Positions 27,655-36,351 of a stretch of DNA of 42,790 nt are shown here, piece after piece; position 1 is the first letter of the stretch, and each line of letters begins with the position of its first letter. This DNA comes from Thermoplasmata archaeon (lineage in GTDB: Archaea; Thermoplasmatota; Thermoplasmata; Methanomassiliicoccales; Methanomethylophilaceae), in the NCBI GenBank assembly GCA_015063135.1, contig SUTA01000001.1, positions 1 through 42,790 on the forward strand, read 5' to 3'. Both the position numbers and the translations under genes were made by a program. The notes beneath the pieces were generated by a model that saw only the letters and a list, made by a program, of their open reading frames with translations, was not told where the DNA came from and ran no database searches.

Positions 27655-28300
27655 ATTCCATCCTGACCGCTTCGGGGATGGCCGATGCGCTGTCCACATG
27701 AGGGATGCCCCGCTCCTCGCACAGCTCCGCAGGAAGGGAGTAGCCGTAGGAAGCGGCGATGAACGGCATTCCGCATTGCATGGCGGCATGGTAATCGTCG
27801 GGGCTGTCGCCTATCATCAGGGCCTCCGATGCATAGCACCCGGTCGCCGCCAGGCACCTGCGGATCATGTCGGCCTTCGGCTTGAGGTCATCCACATCGG
27901 CTCCGCATACGGGCCCGAACAGGTCGCGGATCCCCCATCTCGACAGCATGTCATCCGCCAGGTACTCGAGGCGCATGGTTGCGACAGCGAGGAGGTACCC
28001 CTCGGAACTGAGCTGCTTCACGGTTTCGATTACTCCGTCGAAAGGTGCGACGGCGGTCTCACCGCGGGAGATGTAGTGGCGCCTGTAGACCAGGAGCGCC
28101 TCCTCGAGGTCCGCTCCCCTGAGGTCGAAGACCCTGGCGAGGTTGTTCCTGAGCGATCCGCCGAGAGCATGCCTCAGGGAATCGGTATCCGGGACCGGCA
28201 GCCCGAGGGAAACTGCGGTGGCCTTGTAGCAGGCGATGATCGGCGAGGACGTGTCGGCCAGCGTTCCGTCCATATCGAGAATCACCAATCTCCTGCTCAT
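27644..28300 (-). CDS. HAD-family phosphatase, phosphoglycolate-phosphatase-like
   Basis: This 218-aa HAD hydrolase has motif I LDMDGTLADTS, motif II in the LAVAT region, and motif IV MIGDSPDDYHAA. A helical cap (residues about 20-80) marks the subfamily I type found in phosphoglycolate phosphatase and beta-phosphoglucomutase. The substrate is unknown. A TATA box (TTTAATAC, 28322-28329 minus strand) lies 25 nt upstream of ATG 28300, giving a leaderless mRNA. It ends with TGA; I see no CGA in the frame. Confidence 0.88.
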   Translation of the reverse strand: MSRRLVILDMDGTLADTSSPIIACYKATAVSLGLPVPDTDSLRHALGGSLRNNLARVFDLRGADLEEALLVYRRHYISRGETAVAPFDGVIETVKQLSSEGYLLAVATMRLEYLADDMLSRWGIRDLFGPVCGADVDDLKPKADMIRRCLAATGCYASEALMIGDSPDDYHAAMQCGMPFIAASYGYSLPAELCEERGIPHVDSASAIPEAVRMEFGL

Positions 28301-28400
28301 GCACCGGCCATGACCAGCGCGTATTAAATTGAAACGCCGATTTGCTCGGAGTCTTCGACCTGTAGTGCATTCTTCGCAATACTACATTTTAAAAATATAC

Positions 28401-28425
28401 TTAATTAAGTTATCAACTTAATTAA
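28401..28425. repeat. Perfect palindrome upstream of the 129-aa gene
   Basis: TTAATTAAGTT (28401-28411) and AACTTAATTAA (28415-28425) form an inverted repeat with a 3-nt spacer. It is the most symmetrical copy of the repeat family in the following AT-rich island and lies about 20 nt upstream of the TATA box of the next gene (near 28446-28455), so it could be its operator. Confidence 0.7.
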
Positions 28426-28476
28426 TTAAATACCATCAATCATAGCGGATATTAACCACCTGCCATATGCACCAGC

Positions 28477-28866
28477 ATGGCTCGGATGACCAGGGAACAG
28501 ACTGCGGAGCTCTTCCATCGCGGGGCGCAACGCAAGAGGCAGGAGGCGAACATGTTCGCTGTGATGTCGGTCTCGTCCACAGACAAGGCTGAACTGTACA
28601 ATTCCCTGGCTGAGTACGCCGCAGTCGATGCCCGCTATTATGACATGGCATCATGGTACTATTCCGGTGATTTCGACAGCCTCGATGACGGCACCAACGA
28701 GGACCTCCTCATGCTCACCTCCGTGAGCGAGCTCTCCCCCAGGCTATATGCGGAGTATCTGAGGAACATAGATGCCTCATGCAGGTCCGAGGAGAAGATC
28801 ACCCACAAGCTGCTCCGGGATCTGAAGTCATCCATCAGGGCTGAGATTAAGGATAATCTTGATTAA
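28477..28866 (+). CDS. Small helical protein within the AT-rich repeat region, unknown
   Basis: This 129-aa protein is largely helical (MARMTREQTAELFHRGAQRK...), basic at the start and with a central Asp-rich loop. I recognise no domain. A TATA-like GGATATTAACC (28447-28457) sits about 25 nt before the ATG. Copies of the TTAATTAAGTT repeat flank the gene on both sides (28401 and 28863), and the second overlaps its stop codon. This suggests that it may bind or depend on these sites, for instance as a repressor or partition-type protein; that is inference only. It ends with TAA. Confidence 0.65.
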   Translation: MARMTREQTAELFHRGAQRKRQEANMFAVMSVSSTDKAELYNSLAEYAAVDARYYDMASWYYSGDFDSLDDGTNEDLLMLTSVSELSPRLYAEYLRNIDASCRSEEKITHKLLRDLKSSIRAEIKDNLD

Positions 28867-29860
28867 TTAAGTTGATTAAGGTTTAAACTTAATTTTTTTC
28901 TATTGAGATTAAATTGCTCTTTATCTCAACTATATTATTTTAGTTGATTGCTTTATTTCATTAAAAAATATTGATTGCACTAAGTCTAATTATGTATATT
29001 AATTAATTTTTAATGTTGATAACGTTACTTAATAATTTAATTTAAATAAATTGCTTACGATTCTCGCTCGAATCGATTTTATGTAACTAATTAAGTTGAT
29101 ATCTTAACTAAAATAATTTTTAACGATAATTTGCACTGCGGATCTATTATTATGATTTAATGTATATTAATTAAGTTGATGACTTAACTTAATTAAATTT
29201 TATCAATTAGTAGTGCAGTGCAACTTGCTTATTTAATTTAACATTACTAATTAAGCAAATAACTAAACTAAATATATTAATTAAAGGTAATGAAAATATG
29301 ATGCAAATCCGATGCAAAATGAACACAAATATACAATAAGCACGAAAAATCTCAAATTTTCAACCCGGATCAGCAAAAACAACAGTTTGCATCGCATACT
29401 GCTGTCAACGACGGTCTCCCGAATATCAACTTGATTATCCCGAAATGAGGCGTTTACCCATACAGAAACAAGCAAAAAATGCCAATGGATGTGAATTACT
29501 CAAAAATATAGTGCAAATTGCAGATAATACTTAAAAAATGACCATTTTCCACATGAATCTGAGCTCAAAGCAACCCGGCACCTCGTGGATCTTGCTACTC
29601 TGCATTGCTCCCCAGCTTCATCGTCATATGTATGCAATTAATTAAGTTGAATACGTTACTTAGTATATTTTTATCAATCAATCAACTTGAAAGCTCCCCG
29701 AGATCGTACACCTCGAGCATATTCATTATTAATTTAGCTAAATACGTTATTTAGTATATTTTTATCAAATTATGAATCCGGAAGTTACTTGGAATCTGAA
29801 ACAGAAAGATAAGCTTAATTAATTTAGCTAATACATTAACAAGATTAATTATTATTAATT
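28863..29860. repeat. AT-rich island with degenerate TTAATTAAGTT repeats
   Basis: About 1 kb without a credible gene, strikingly AT-rich against GC-rich neighbours. Copies of TTAATTAAGTT, with or without the opposite arm AACTTAATTAA, begin near 28863, 29087, 29167, 29248, 29638, 29728 and 29818; a related ACGTTACTTA copy lies at 29022. The copy at 29167-29196 has two complete 11-bp arms separated by 8 nt. Spacing is irregular, so this is not a CRISPR array. Candidate roles are a replication origin, a centromere-like partition site or the edge of an integrated element. Confidence 0.6.
29638..29769 (+). repeat. Two 42-nt direct repeats
   Basis: The copies begin at 29638 and 29728, 90 nt apart. 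Both contain ATACGTTA(C/T)TTAGTATA followed by TTTTTATCAA. They differ at only a handful of positions and are the longest conserved copies in the AT-rich island. Confidence 0.65.
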
Positions 29861-29897
29861 AGTCAAAAATGAGATCGTTTTGCCTGGTGGAAGTTTC

Positions 29898-29966
29898 TTG
29901 TTTTGAAAACAAATAATTTTTTAATTGTTTTAAAAACAATTAATTTAGAAATTGTTTTATAAACAA
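29898..29966 (+). promoter_or_regulatory. Three palindromic operator-like sites, 27-bp period, over the TATA box
   Basis: Three palindromes of the form TTGTTTT-N-AAAACAA are centred at 29905, 29932 and 29959, exactly 27 bp apart. The first is a perfect 15-mer (29898-29912), the second extends to 23 bp (29921-29943), and the third (29952-29966) contains the TATA box TTTATAAA (29956-29963), 25 nt before the ATPase start. A dimeric regulator bound here would block TBP. Which protein binds is unknown. Confidence 0.7.
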
Positions 29967-29980
29967 AAACAATACAATGA

Positions 29981-31387
29981 ATGATGGCAGAGGACAAGTT
30001 GATCGGAAGAGAATCGGAATTGACCTTCCTCGAAGGTCTTTGGAAACAGAAGGGCCTGACCACGTGCTGCATCTGGGGCCGCAGAAGAATCGGCAAGACG
30101 GCACTCCTCCGCGAGTTCGGCAAGAAGAAGAGGACTCTGCACCTCCAAGGAATCAAGGGCTCCTATTACGAGAACCTGTCATCGTTATCCATGGACATCT
30201 CGAATTTCCTGGGGATGGAGTATCCTCAGGCTTCCGATCTTTCCCACCTCATGAAGACCATAGAGGATATCTGCCGGGAGGAGCGCACACTGGTGGTTAT
30301 CGACGAGCTACCGTATCTCCTTGAATCCGCACCGCAGGCCTCATCGGTCATCCAGAAGTCCCTGGATACAGGCCTCAGGAACCTCGACTGCATGTTCGTG
30401 GTATGCGGCTCATCAATCTCTGTGATGCGCAGGGAAACCGAGAATGCGGGGCGCCCCCTCTTCGGGAGGTTCGAGAACACGCTGCAGGTCAGGCAGCTGT
30501 CCATTGAAGCGTGCCGGGAATTCCATCCCGACCTTGACGACGAGACGTCCCTGAGATGGTACTGCACCGTCGGCGGGATCCCCTTCTATCATCTCAACCT
30601 CGGAACAGAGAACTACGATGGGCTGATTCAATCGAAGTTCTTCGGCACGGGTGGTACCTGGAGGGGCGATGCCGCCGGCATAATCCTTCAAGAGTTCAAT
30701 GGCAACACGAAGTACACGGGGATTGTCAAGTGCATCTCCGACGGCTACGTCAGGCAATCTGAGATCGCAGACAAGATGAAGATGGATGCTGCCGGCTGCA
30801 AGAGGGCCCTCGATGACCTGGAGTTCGTGGGAATCATCGGGCGCAGAGTCCCCATGGGAGGGTCGCCGAAGAAACCCGTGTATTTCATCAGGGACCCGTT
30901 CATAGCATTCAGCTACGGGGCCGCGCTGAGGAACGAGAGGCTCATGGACCGGGATTCCAACAAGAATGCCGCGTACGGGATCATCCGGAACGACATCGAC
31001 ACTCAAGTCGGCAAATCGTTTGAGATAGTTTGCGGCGATTGGCTGGAATCCGCATACCTGGTGGTCGAAAGGGGCCAGTGGTGGGGCCGTATAAGTGATT
31101 CCGAGGCTGACATAGATATCGTGGCCAAGGTCTCCGACGGCCACGGCATGATCCATACAGTGCTAAGCGAATGCAAGTTCAGCAGGAGGCCCATGGGGTT
31201 CGGCGCCTACAACACACTGGCATCCAGGGCAGTCTGCGCCGGTTTCACAGAGAACGTCAAGTACGTGCTGTTCTCAGCCCTTGGATTCGACGATGACCTG
31301 ATCGAATATGCAGAGGAGAACGGCATCTCGCTCGTCGATAGTGGAATCCTCATGGGCAAGAAGTCCCCGCCGCGCCTGTTCGATCGA
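29981..31387 (+). CDS. Archaeal ATPase with DUF234-like nuclease tail
   Basis: This 468-aa STAND/archaeal-ATPase family protein has Walker A WGRRRIGKTALL (about residue 32), Walker B LVVIDELPYLL, a winged-helix region (YVRQSEIADKMKMDAAGCKRAL) and a C-terminal DUF234-type region (DSEADIDIVAKV...LSECKFSRRP) resembling a PD-(D/E)XK fold. The function of the family is unknown; members are often found in many copies. Two in-frame ATGs (29981, 29984) fit the TATA box. The only CGA is at 31385-31387 after ...KKSPPRLFD. The extension to TAA 31427-31429 runs through a GC hairpin, so CGA is the likely end. The promoter carries three operator-like palindromes. Confidence 0.85.
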
Positions 31388-31408
31388 GTGATAGAAGGAA
31401 AGGGTTTC

Positions 31409-31426
31409 CCCCGGGTCGCCCCGGGG
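31409..31426. terminator. GC hairpin between convergent genes
   Basis: CCCCGGG (31409-31415) pairs with CCCGGGG (31420-31426) around TCGC. It lies between the CGA of the ATPase gene (31387) and the stop of the permease gene (31436) on the other strand, where a shared terminator is expected. Confidence 0.5.
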
Positions 31427-31435
31427 TAAAGGGTT

Positions 31436-33217
31436 TCAGGATTGGCTATCGTCCTTGATTCCGAAGTCGTACTTCTTCTCGAAGTCCTTCTTCCTGCCCG
31501 TGCGCCTCTCCTCCGGATCGCTCGAGAACCCGAAGGTCAGCTCGTAGCATATGGGGCACAGCGTGACATAGGTGTTTCCGACCAGCAGGGTCGGGAGGGT
31601 CTCCATCTCCTCCATGATGTCCTCCTTCTCCGTCCAGTCCTGGTTCTTCATCTTGCCGATGAACTGATTGTAGTCGTCCACCGTCTTCTTGCAGATGTAG
31701 CAGCTCTCCATCTCCTTGCTATGCGCGTACTGCAGCGCGAACCACAGCGGCACGTACATCAACAGGATGACGGCTCCGATGATGACGGAGAAGGTACCGT
31801 TCTCGATACCCCCGTTGATGCACCAGTAGGCGAGGCAGGGGATGAGCACGAAGAACTGGTAGCACATCAGGAAGCAGGCGACATAGAACCATCCCTTGGG
31901 CGCCTTGTAGGGCCTCTCAAGGTCCTTGAACCTGGGGTCCCTGTGGGACACGATGTACGCGACCATGGCCATTCCAAGTGCGAACGAGAATCCGAAGGAG
32001 GATGCGGCCAGGATCATACCGACTGATCCGAAATGGATGATCACAATGAATATCAGTCCCATGGCGAACTGGAAGAACATGGCGAACAGAGGCGCGCCGT
32101 TCTTGTTGGTCCTGGTGAAGAACTTGGGCATGTTGCCCTCGTGGCCCATGAAGTACAGCGTCCTCGACGAACCGAGGAACGCCGTCTGGATGAGCATGAT
32201 CATACCGGTGACCAACAGGATCAGGGCGATTATCAATCCGATATCGCCGAAGTCCAGCTGAGCGATCGGGTACAGGGTGGAAACGCCCCAGGAGTCGATC
32301 TGCTCGGGAGTCATGGTTCCGTAGACCACGAAGGGCACGATGAAGTACATCGCGAGGCACACGAGACCGGCGGAGATGAGCGCCTTGGGGACGTCGCGGC
32401 CGGGGTTCTTGTACTCGGCACCGTAGGTAGCGGCGGACTCCCATGCGCAAGCGCACCACTGGGCGTATGCGAACATACCGAAGACCATGAAGAAGTCGCC
32501 GGCGCTCCAGCCCCATCCCTCGGGGATGAAGTTCTCGACGAGCGTGTCGATGGAGAATCCGGTCAGCTCCCCTCCACCGGCAGTGAACCCGGTGAGCGGG
32601 ATGACGATGACCACGAGCAGCGGCAGGATGGCGATGAGAGCGAGGATGAGGCCCATCTTCGCTCCTCCAGCGAGTCCCTTAGATCCGACGAAGACGATCG
32701 CGCTGAAGATCGCGGCTCCGAGAGCGAGCTGGAAGGCGAGGGTCGCCGTGTCGCTCAGGGGGTCCATGCCGAGGCCGTACTCCATGAACTTAGTGATGTA
32801 ATCAACGGAAGTGCAAGTGAAAATCGGGATAACGGGGGTCCATGTGAACCAATAGGCCCACGCCGTGAACGCTCCTATGAACTTACCGAAACTATACTTC
32901 CCGCTATTTGGCTTAGTGAAAACCTTCTGGGCACACCCACCGATACCAGGCATCTCCAGAGCCGCGGCCATCTCTCCGATGGCGAGGTTCTGGGCGAATC
33001 CCTGAAGAACGGATACGGTCCAGATGACTATGCTCAGACCCCATGCAGTTCCCGCGATATCGTAGATACCGGGGAGAATGAGGATGGGCACACCCATCGC
33101 GATGATCATACCCTGCTTCCAATCGATGGATTTGACCAGTCCGGTGTCGGAGTTCAGCACGCCGCCGAAGGCGTTACTGTTTCCCTCCGCTAGAATCCTG
33201 ACTGCATGTCTAGCCAT
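31436..33217 (-). CDS. APC-superfamily amino acid permease with Cys-rich tail
   Basis: This 593-aa protein has about 12 TM helices in the APC layout, with a first TM motif KQGMIIAMGVPILILPGIYDIAG and the loop CAWESAATYGAEYKNPGRDVPKAL typical of amino acid/polyamine permeases. After the last TM a cytoplasmic tail of about 100 residues holds two CxxC knuckles (SCYICKK and LCPICYE), which could bind one zinc ion; this tail is unusual for the family. The start ATG 33217 has a good Shine-Dalgarno GGAGG (33230-33226), and a TATA box (CTTTATATAC, near 33283-33292) gives a leader of about 45 nt, unlike the leaderless neighbours. The stop is TGA. Confidence 0.88.
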   Translation of the reverse strand: MARHAVRILAEGNSNAFGGVLNSDTGLVKSIDWKQGMIIAMGVPILILPGIYDIAGTAWGLSIVIWTVSVLQGFAQNLAIGEMAAALEMPGIGGCAQKVFTKPNSGKYSFGKFIGAFTAWAYWFTWTPVIPIFTCTSVDYITKFMEYGLGMDPLSDTATLAFQLALGAAIFSAIVFVGSKGLAGGAKMGLILALIAILPLLVVIVIPLTGFTAGGGELTGFSIDTLVENFIPEGWGWSAGDFFMVFGMFAYAQWCACAWESAATYGAEYKNPGRDVPKALISAGLVCLAMYFIVPFVVYGTMTPEQIDSWGVSTLYPIAQLDFGDIGLIIALILLVTGMIMLIQTAFLGSSRTLYFMGHEGNMPKFFTRTNKNGAPLFAMFFQFAMGLIFIVIIHFGSVGMILAASSFGFSFALGMAMVAYIVSHRDPRFKDLERPYKAPKGWFYVACFLMCYQFFVLIPCLAYWCINGGIENGTFSVIIGAVILLMYVPLWFALQYAHSKEMESCYICKKTVDDYNQFIGKMKNQDWTEKEDIMEEMETLPTLLVGNTYVTLCPICYELTFGFSSDPEERRTGRKKDFEKKYDFGIKDDSQS

Positions 33218-33292
33218 CTGTCATTCCTCCAAGATTGTCAATCTCGTTCCATTATATGGATAGACAAAAATCGAAACTGACTGTATATAAAG

Positions 33293-33669
33293 ATGACTGG
33301 ACTTAACAATTAGTTTTATATACTATACATAAACAACTATAAAATACTGAGTAATCCATAAATTTATTGAAATAGTCATTTTTATTGTTGAAATGCATGA
33401 ATTTATGCAATAATTTCAACAGATTCGTATCAATACGTGGAAAATATGCAAGAATTATCATCATAATATGATGATGTTAGCTGGATTGATAAAAATCGTA
33501 AAAGAGAAATGCTTATATACTTCTAGTTTTAGAAACAATGCGCGACAGTCAAAGATTATATACCATTCCAGACAGGAATGCGATCGATGCAATTGGATGT
33601 GTGAGCCAACCGTGAACTGATGCTATGCACGGGGGGCGTGCGGATCGGTTGCTCGCATCGAGTGCCAGA
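33293..33669. other. AT-rich gap upstream of the permease
   Basis: No convincing gene. It contains several TATA-like stretches (for example TTTATATACTATAC near 33315-33328 and GCTTATATACTT at 33511-33522). The last of these precedes a 25-codon plus-strand ORF (33538-33615, MRDSQRLYTIPDRN...) at leaderless spacing; I would not call it a gene without expression data. Confidence 0.35.
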
Positions 33670-33765
33670 TCAGGCGAACAGGCTTGCGGCAGCAACGAAG
33701 ACGACGAACACCATGATGCCTACCATCCCGTAGGCGAGAACCTTCTTCCTGGTATCGGCTTTCAT
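33670..33765 (-). CDS. 31-aa single-pass membrane peptide
   Basis: A short frame encodes a basic start (MKADTRKKVLAYGM) followed by one hydrophobic helix (VGIMVFVVFVAAASLFA), ending in TGA. A TATA-like GTTTATTAAG (33793-33802 minus strand) sits about 30 nt upstream, just beyond the CGA that ends the recombinase gene. The pattern of positive N-terminus plus helix argues for a real small membrane protein, but the length makes it uncertain. Confidence 0.45.
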   Translation of the reverse strand: MKADTRKKVLAYGMVGIMVFVVFVAAASLFA

Positions 33766-33808
33766 TGTTATCAGGTGCGGGATGGCCTCCCCCTTAATAA
33801 ACTATGGT

Positions 33809-34990
33809 TCGCAGGCGGAGTACGGGTACCAGGAACACGGTACGCTTGGACGGGTCCCTGACCCTGGAGGCCATGAGCTCCTGCACGGCGTTATAGTCCT
33901 CCGGCGACACCGCATTGCCGGCGTCGTGATGGATCAGGACGTCCTCCCACCGCATGTATCCAGCGTAAACGGGGTTGTGAAGGACGTTGCGCAGGTTGAA
34001 CTTGTTCCAGGGGTTGCCCTTCCTGGTGAGCTCGCCGGATGAATTGAGCTCGTAGCATATCATCTCCATGGTGGTGCCTCCGAGGTACATCGAGAAGATC
34101 CTGGAGACCACGGACAGCTCCTCCGGGACGGCAACCAGCTTGCCGCCCTCCAGGGCGTACCCGAACGGCGGTGTGAACCCCATGGTCCTCTTGCCGGAGT
34201 CCGCCTTCTCTAAAGTCTCCGCCTTCTCGCGCATGCCCATGTACGTGCGCTCGCCCGTCTGCTCGCTCTCCAGCTGCGCTATCCTCATTATGATGTCCGT
34301 GGCGAACCTGCCCACGGCGTTAGATGTGTCGAGGTTCTCGTTGACGGATGCGAACTTCTTCCCGTTCCTCTCGAGGGTCTCCATCATGGTCATGAAATTG
34401 CGGAAGTTCCTATGGATACGGTCCATCTTCATGACCAAGAGCACGTCCCAGTCGCCGATCTCCTCCATCATGCGGCGGTACGAGGGGCGGTTGTCGTTCC
34501 TGCCGGAGTAGCCGTCGTCGATGTACACCTGATGGACGGCCCACCCCTGGGAGACACAGAACTCCCTCAGCAGGGCCTCCTGGGCGCCGAGGGAGTACCC
34601 CTCCATGGCCTGCTCCTCGGTAGACACCCTGATGTAGACGGCGGCGCGCCTGCTCTCGGTGTCCTCGAGGTGGTCCTCCGGGCCGGACACAGAGACGAAC
34701 GCCTTCCCCTCGCGCTCCAGCCTGCGCAGGAGCATCGCGTAGTTCATCTGGGTGGTGTGGACTATGCTGATCCTCGCGACCACGAGCACGTCCCAGTTGT
34801 CCATCTCCGCCATCATGCGGATGTAGCCCGGGCGCTTGTTGTCCCTGCCGGATACGCCTATGTCCTCGTAGACGGCCGCGACGTCCCATCCCTCTGCCAG
34901 GCACTGGTCCTCCAGGACCATCCTCTGGTCCTCGGCGGAGGGGCCCTCCTGGCCCGCGGGGGGCGTCCTGATGTAGAGTGCCGCGCGCAT
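33809..34990 (-). CDS. Serine recombinase with duplicated, partly dead resolvase domain
   Basis: The protein is 393 aa. Residues 1 to about 115 form a degenerate resolvase domain (MRAALYIRTPPAGQ...): the catalytic Ser position of the RVST motif is lost, and the DRIHR-type Arg motif reads SIVHT. Residues about 116-265 form an intact resolvase domain (AAVYIRVSTEEQ, MKMDRIHRN), followed by a Recombinase domain (MGFTPPFGYAL...). No zinc ribbon or long coiled coil follows, so it is shorter than most large serine recombinases. It starts 1 nt after the stop of the second recombinase gene. The single CGA is at 33811-33809 after ...FLVPVLRL; TAA follows five codons later (33794-33796). Confidence 0.82.
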
Positions 34991-34991
34991 C

Positions 34992-35765
34992 TCAATCGAT
35001 GTCCACGGGGCCGTTAATCGCCTCGTAGACGGCCCTGTCGACGATGGGGTCCTGCTCCCCCTTGCGGAGGTTGCCGTCCCATCTGTTGAGCCCTATGTAC
35101 AGCGGGTTGTGCAGCACGTTGCTGACGCTCTGCCTGTTCCACTTCCCGCCCTTCTTCGCGGGGATGCCGGCGTCATTGAGGGAGTCGGTGATCTTCCCGA
35201 GGGTGTAGCCCTCGTTTGACATGTTGTATATCGCCCTGACGACGTGGGCCTCGTCCTCCTCGACGAGCAGCCTCCCGTCCTCGTAGCGGTAGCCGTACGG
35301 ATGCCCCGAGCCGAGCGACCCGGTGGTGCTCTGGGCCTTGTAGGACATGCCCATCTTCACCCTCTCCCCGGTCTGCTCGCTCTCCAGCTGCGCTATGCCC
35401 TGCATGATGCTCATGACGAACCTGCCCATGGCCGTGGTGGTGTCGAACTTGTCCTGCATCGAGTTGAAGTCCTTCCCCTTGGCCTTCAGGTCGTTCATCA
35501 TGACGGTGAAGTTCAGGCTGTTCCTGTGGATACGGTCCATCTTCAGGACCAGAATGGTATCCCAGGAGTCGATCTCATCCATCATGCGTGAGTACTCGGG
35601 CCTATGGGCGTTCCTTCCGGAATACCCCTCGTCCCTGTACACGCCCGCGACCTCCCAGCCGCGGACCCTGCAATATGCCTCCATCCTCATGACCTGGGCG
35701 TCGAGGGAGTACCCCTCCACCGCCTGGTCCTCGGTCGAGACCCTGGCGTAAAGCGCTGCGCGCAT
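34992..35765 (-). CDS. Serine recombinase, short form
   Basis: This 257-aa site-specific recombinase has an intact catalytic domain (MRAALYARVSTEDQ, with Ser at residue 10; KMDRIHRNSLNF) and a Recombinase DNA-binding domain (GSGHPYGYRYEDG...SVSNVLHNPLYIG). It lacks the C-terminal zinc ribbon and coiled coil of large serine integrases. It is encoded first in a two-gene unit with the tandem-domain recombinase, suggesting the two act as a heteromer. A TATA box (AATATAAATATCC, 35796-35808 minus strand) precedes it. It ends in TGA. No att-like core site or cargo boundary was recognised. Confidence 0.85.
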   Translation of the reverse strand: MRAALYARVSTEDQAVEGYSLDAQVMRMEAYCRVRGWEVAGVYRDEGYSGRNAHRPEYSRMMDEIDSWDTILVLKMDRIHRNSLNFTVMMNDLKAKGKDFNSMQDKFDTTTAMGRFVMSIMQGIAQLESEQTGERVKMGMSYKAQSTTGSLGSGHPYGYRYEDGRLLVEEDEAHVVRAIYNMSNEGYTLGKITDSLNDAGIPAKKGGKWNRQSVSNVLHNPLYIGLNRWDGNLRKGEQDPIVDRAVYEAINGPVDID

Positions 35766-35987
35766 CGTGCATCCATCCCGAAGGCATATTGGGGTTCGAG
35801 GATATTTATATTTTCTACTCGTAAATCTATCAGCTTAATTTATCAATTATCTAGCTTAAATTTAATATACCCAGTGCCGACTTGCATCTATGTCGAGGGA
35901 ACGTCCTAAGCCGCTGCGCCCATGAGATGCCACCCTGCATGACCGCAACCAACTTTTTATCCAGAGACGCGACAACCGCTCCCCGAA

Positions 35988-36068
35988 ATGAAGAAGGTCA
36001 TCACCACCCCCAACGACAGCGTCGAGTCCTCCGTGATCGTCAACTTCGACACGACCGCTGAACTGTGA
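35988..36068 (+). pseudogene. 26-codon ORF, possible remnant of a RidA-like gene
   Basis: MKKVITTPNDSVESSVIVNFDTTAEL ends in TGA. A TATA-like CTTTTTATCC (35953-35962) lies about 30 nt upstream. The first nine residues resemble the usual start of RidA proteins (MKKVI-T-N), but the rest does not follow the family, so it may be a small gene of its own or the stub of a broken one. Confidence 0.25.
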
Positions 36069-36320
36069 AGGGATGGGGCCGTTCCAGCCGCATGCGGGCA
36101 GGCATCCCCGTTCCTGTCGGCGCCGATGCCTGTCCCGATGCCATACCGAGGCCGGAGACATGTCGGGCCGTCATCCCCTTCAGCAGTAGAGGAGGCCTCT
36201 GCAGGCCGCGGATCGGTGAAGCGGCGACAAACCGATCCCTTGTACGTTCATCGGTACGAAGAAGCAATTCGAAGACGGACCGACGCATCAACGCGCAGCG
36301 AAGAATCAAAGAATAGAAGT
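36069..36320. other. Non-coding gap before the thermosome terminator
   Basis: About 250 bp in which neither strand shows a protein-like frame. CGA and other codons rare in the real genes are common here in all frames. No repeat or RNA structure stood out. Confidence 0.4.
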
Positions 36321-36336
36321 GGGGGCCGAAGCCCCC
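36321..36336 (-). terminator. Terminator of the thermosome gene
   Basis: On the minus strand GGGGGC-TTCG-GCCCCC forms a 6-bp stem with a stable TTCG tetraloop, 16 nt after the thermosome stop, followed by ACTTCTATTCTTT. Confidence 0.7.
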
Positions 36337-36351
36337 TTGGTTTCAATCGGT

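Noticed and set aside
28863-29860. A CRISPR array in the AT-rich island
   Set aside because: Repeats are degenerate and irregularly spaced, spacers are not of equal length, and no cas gene is nearby.
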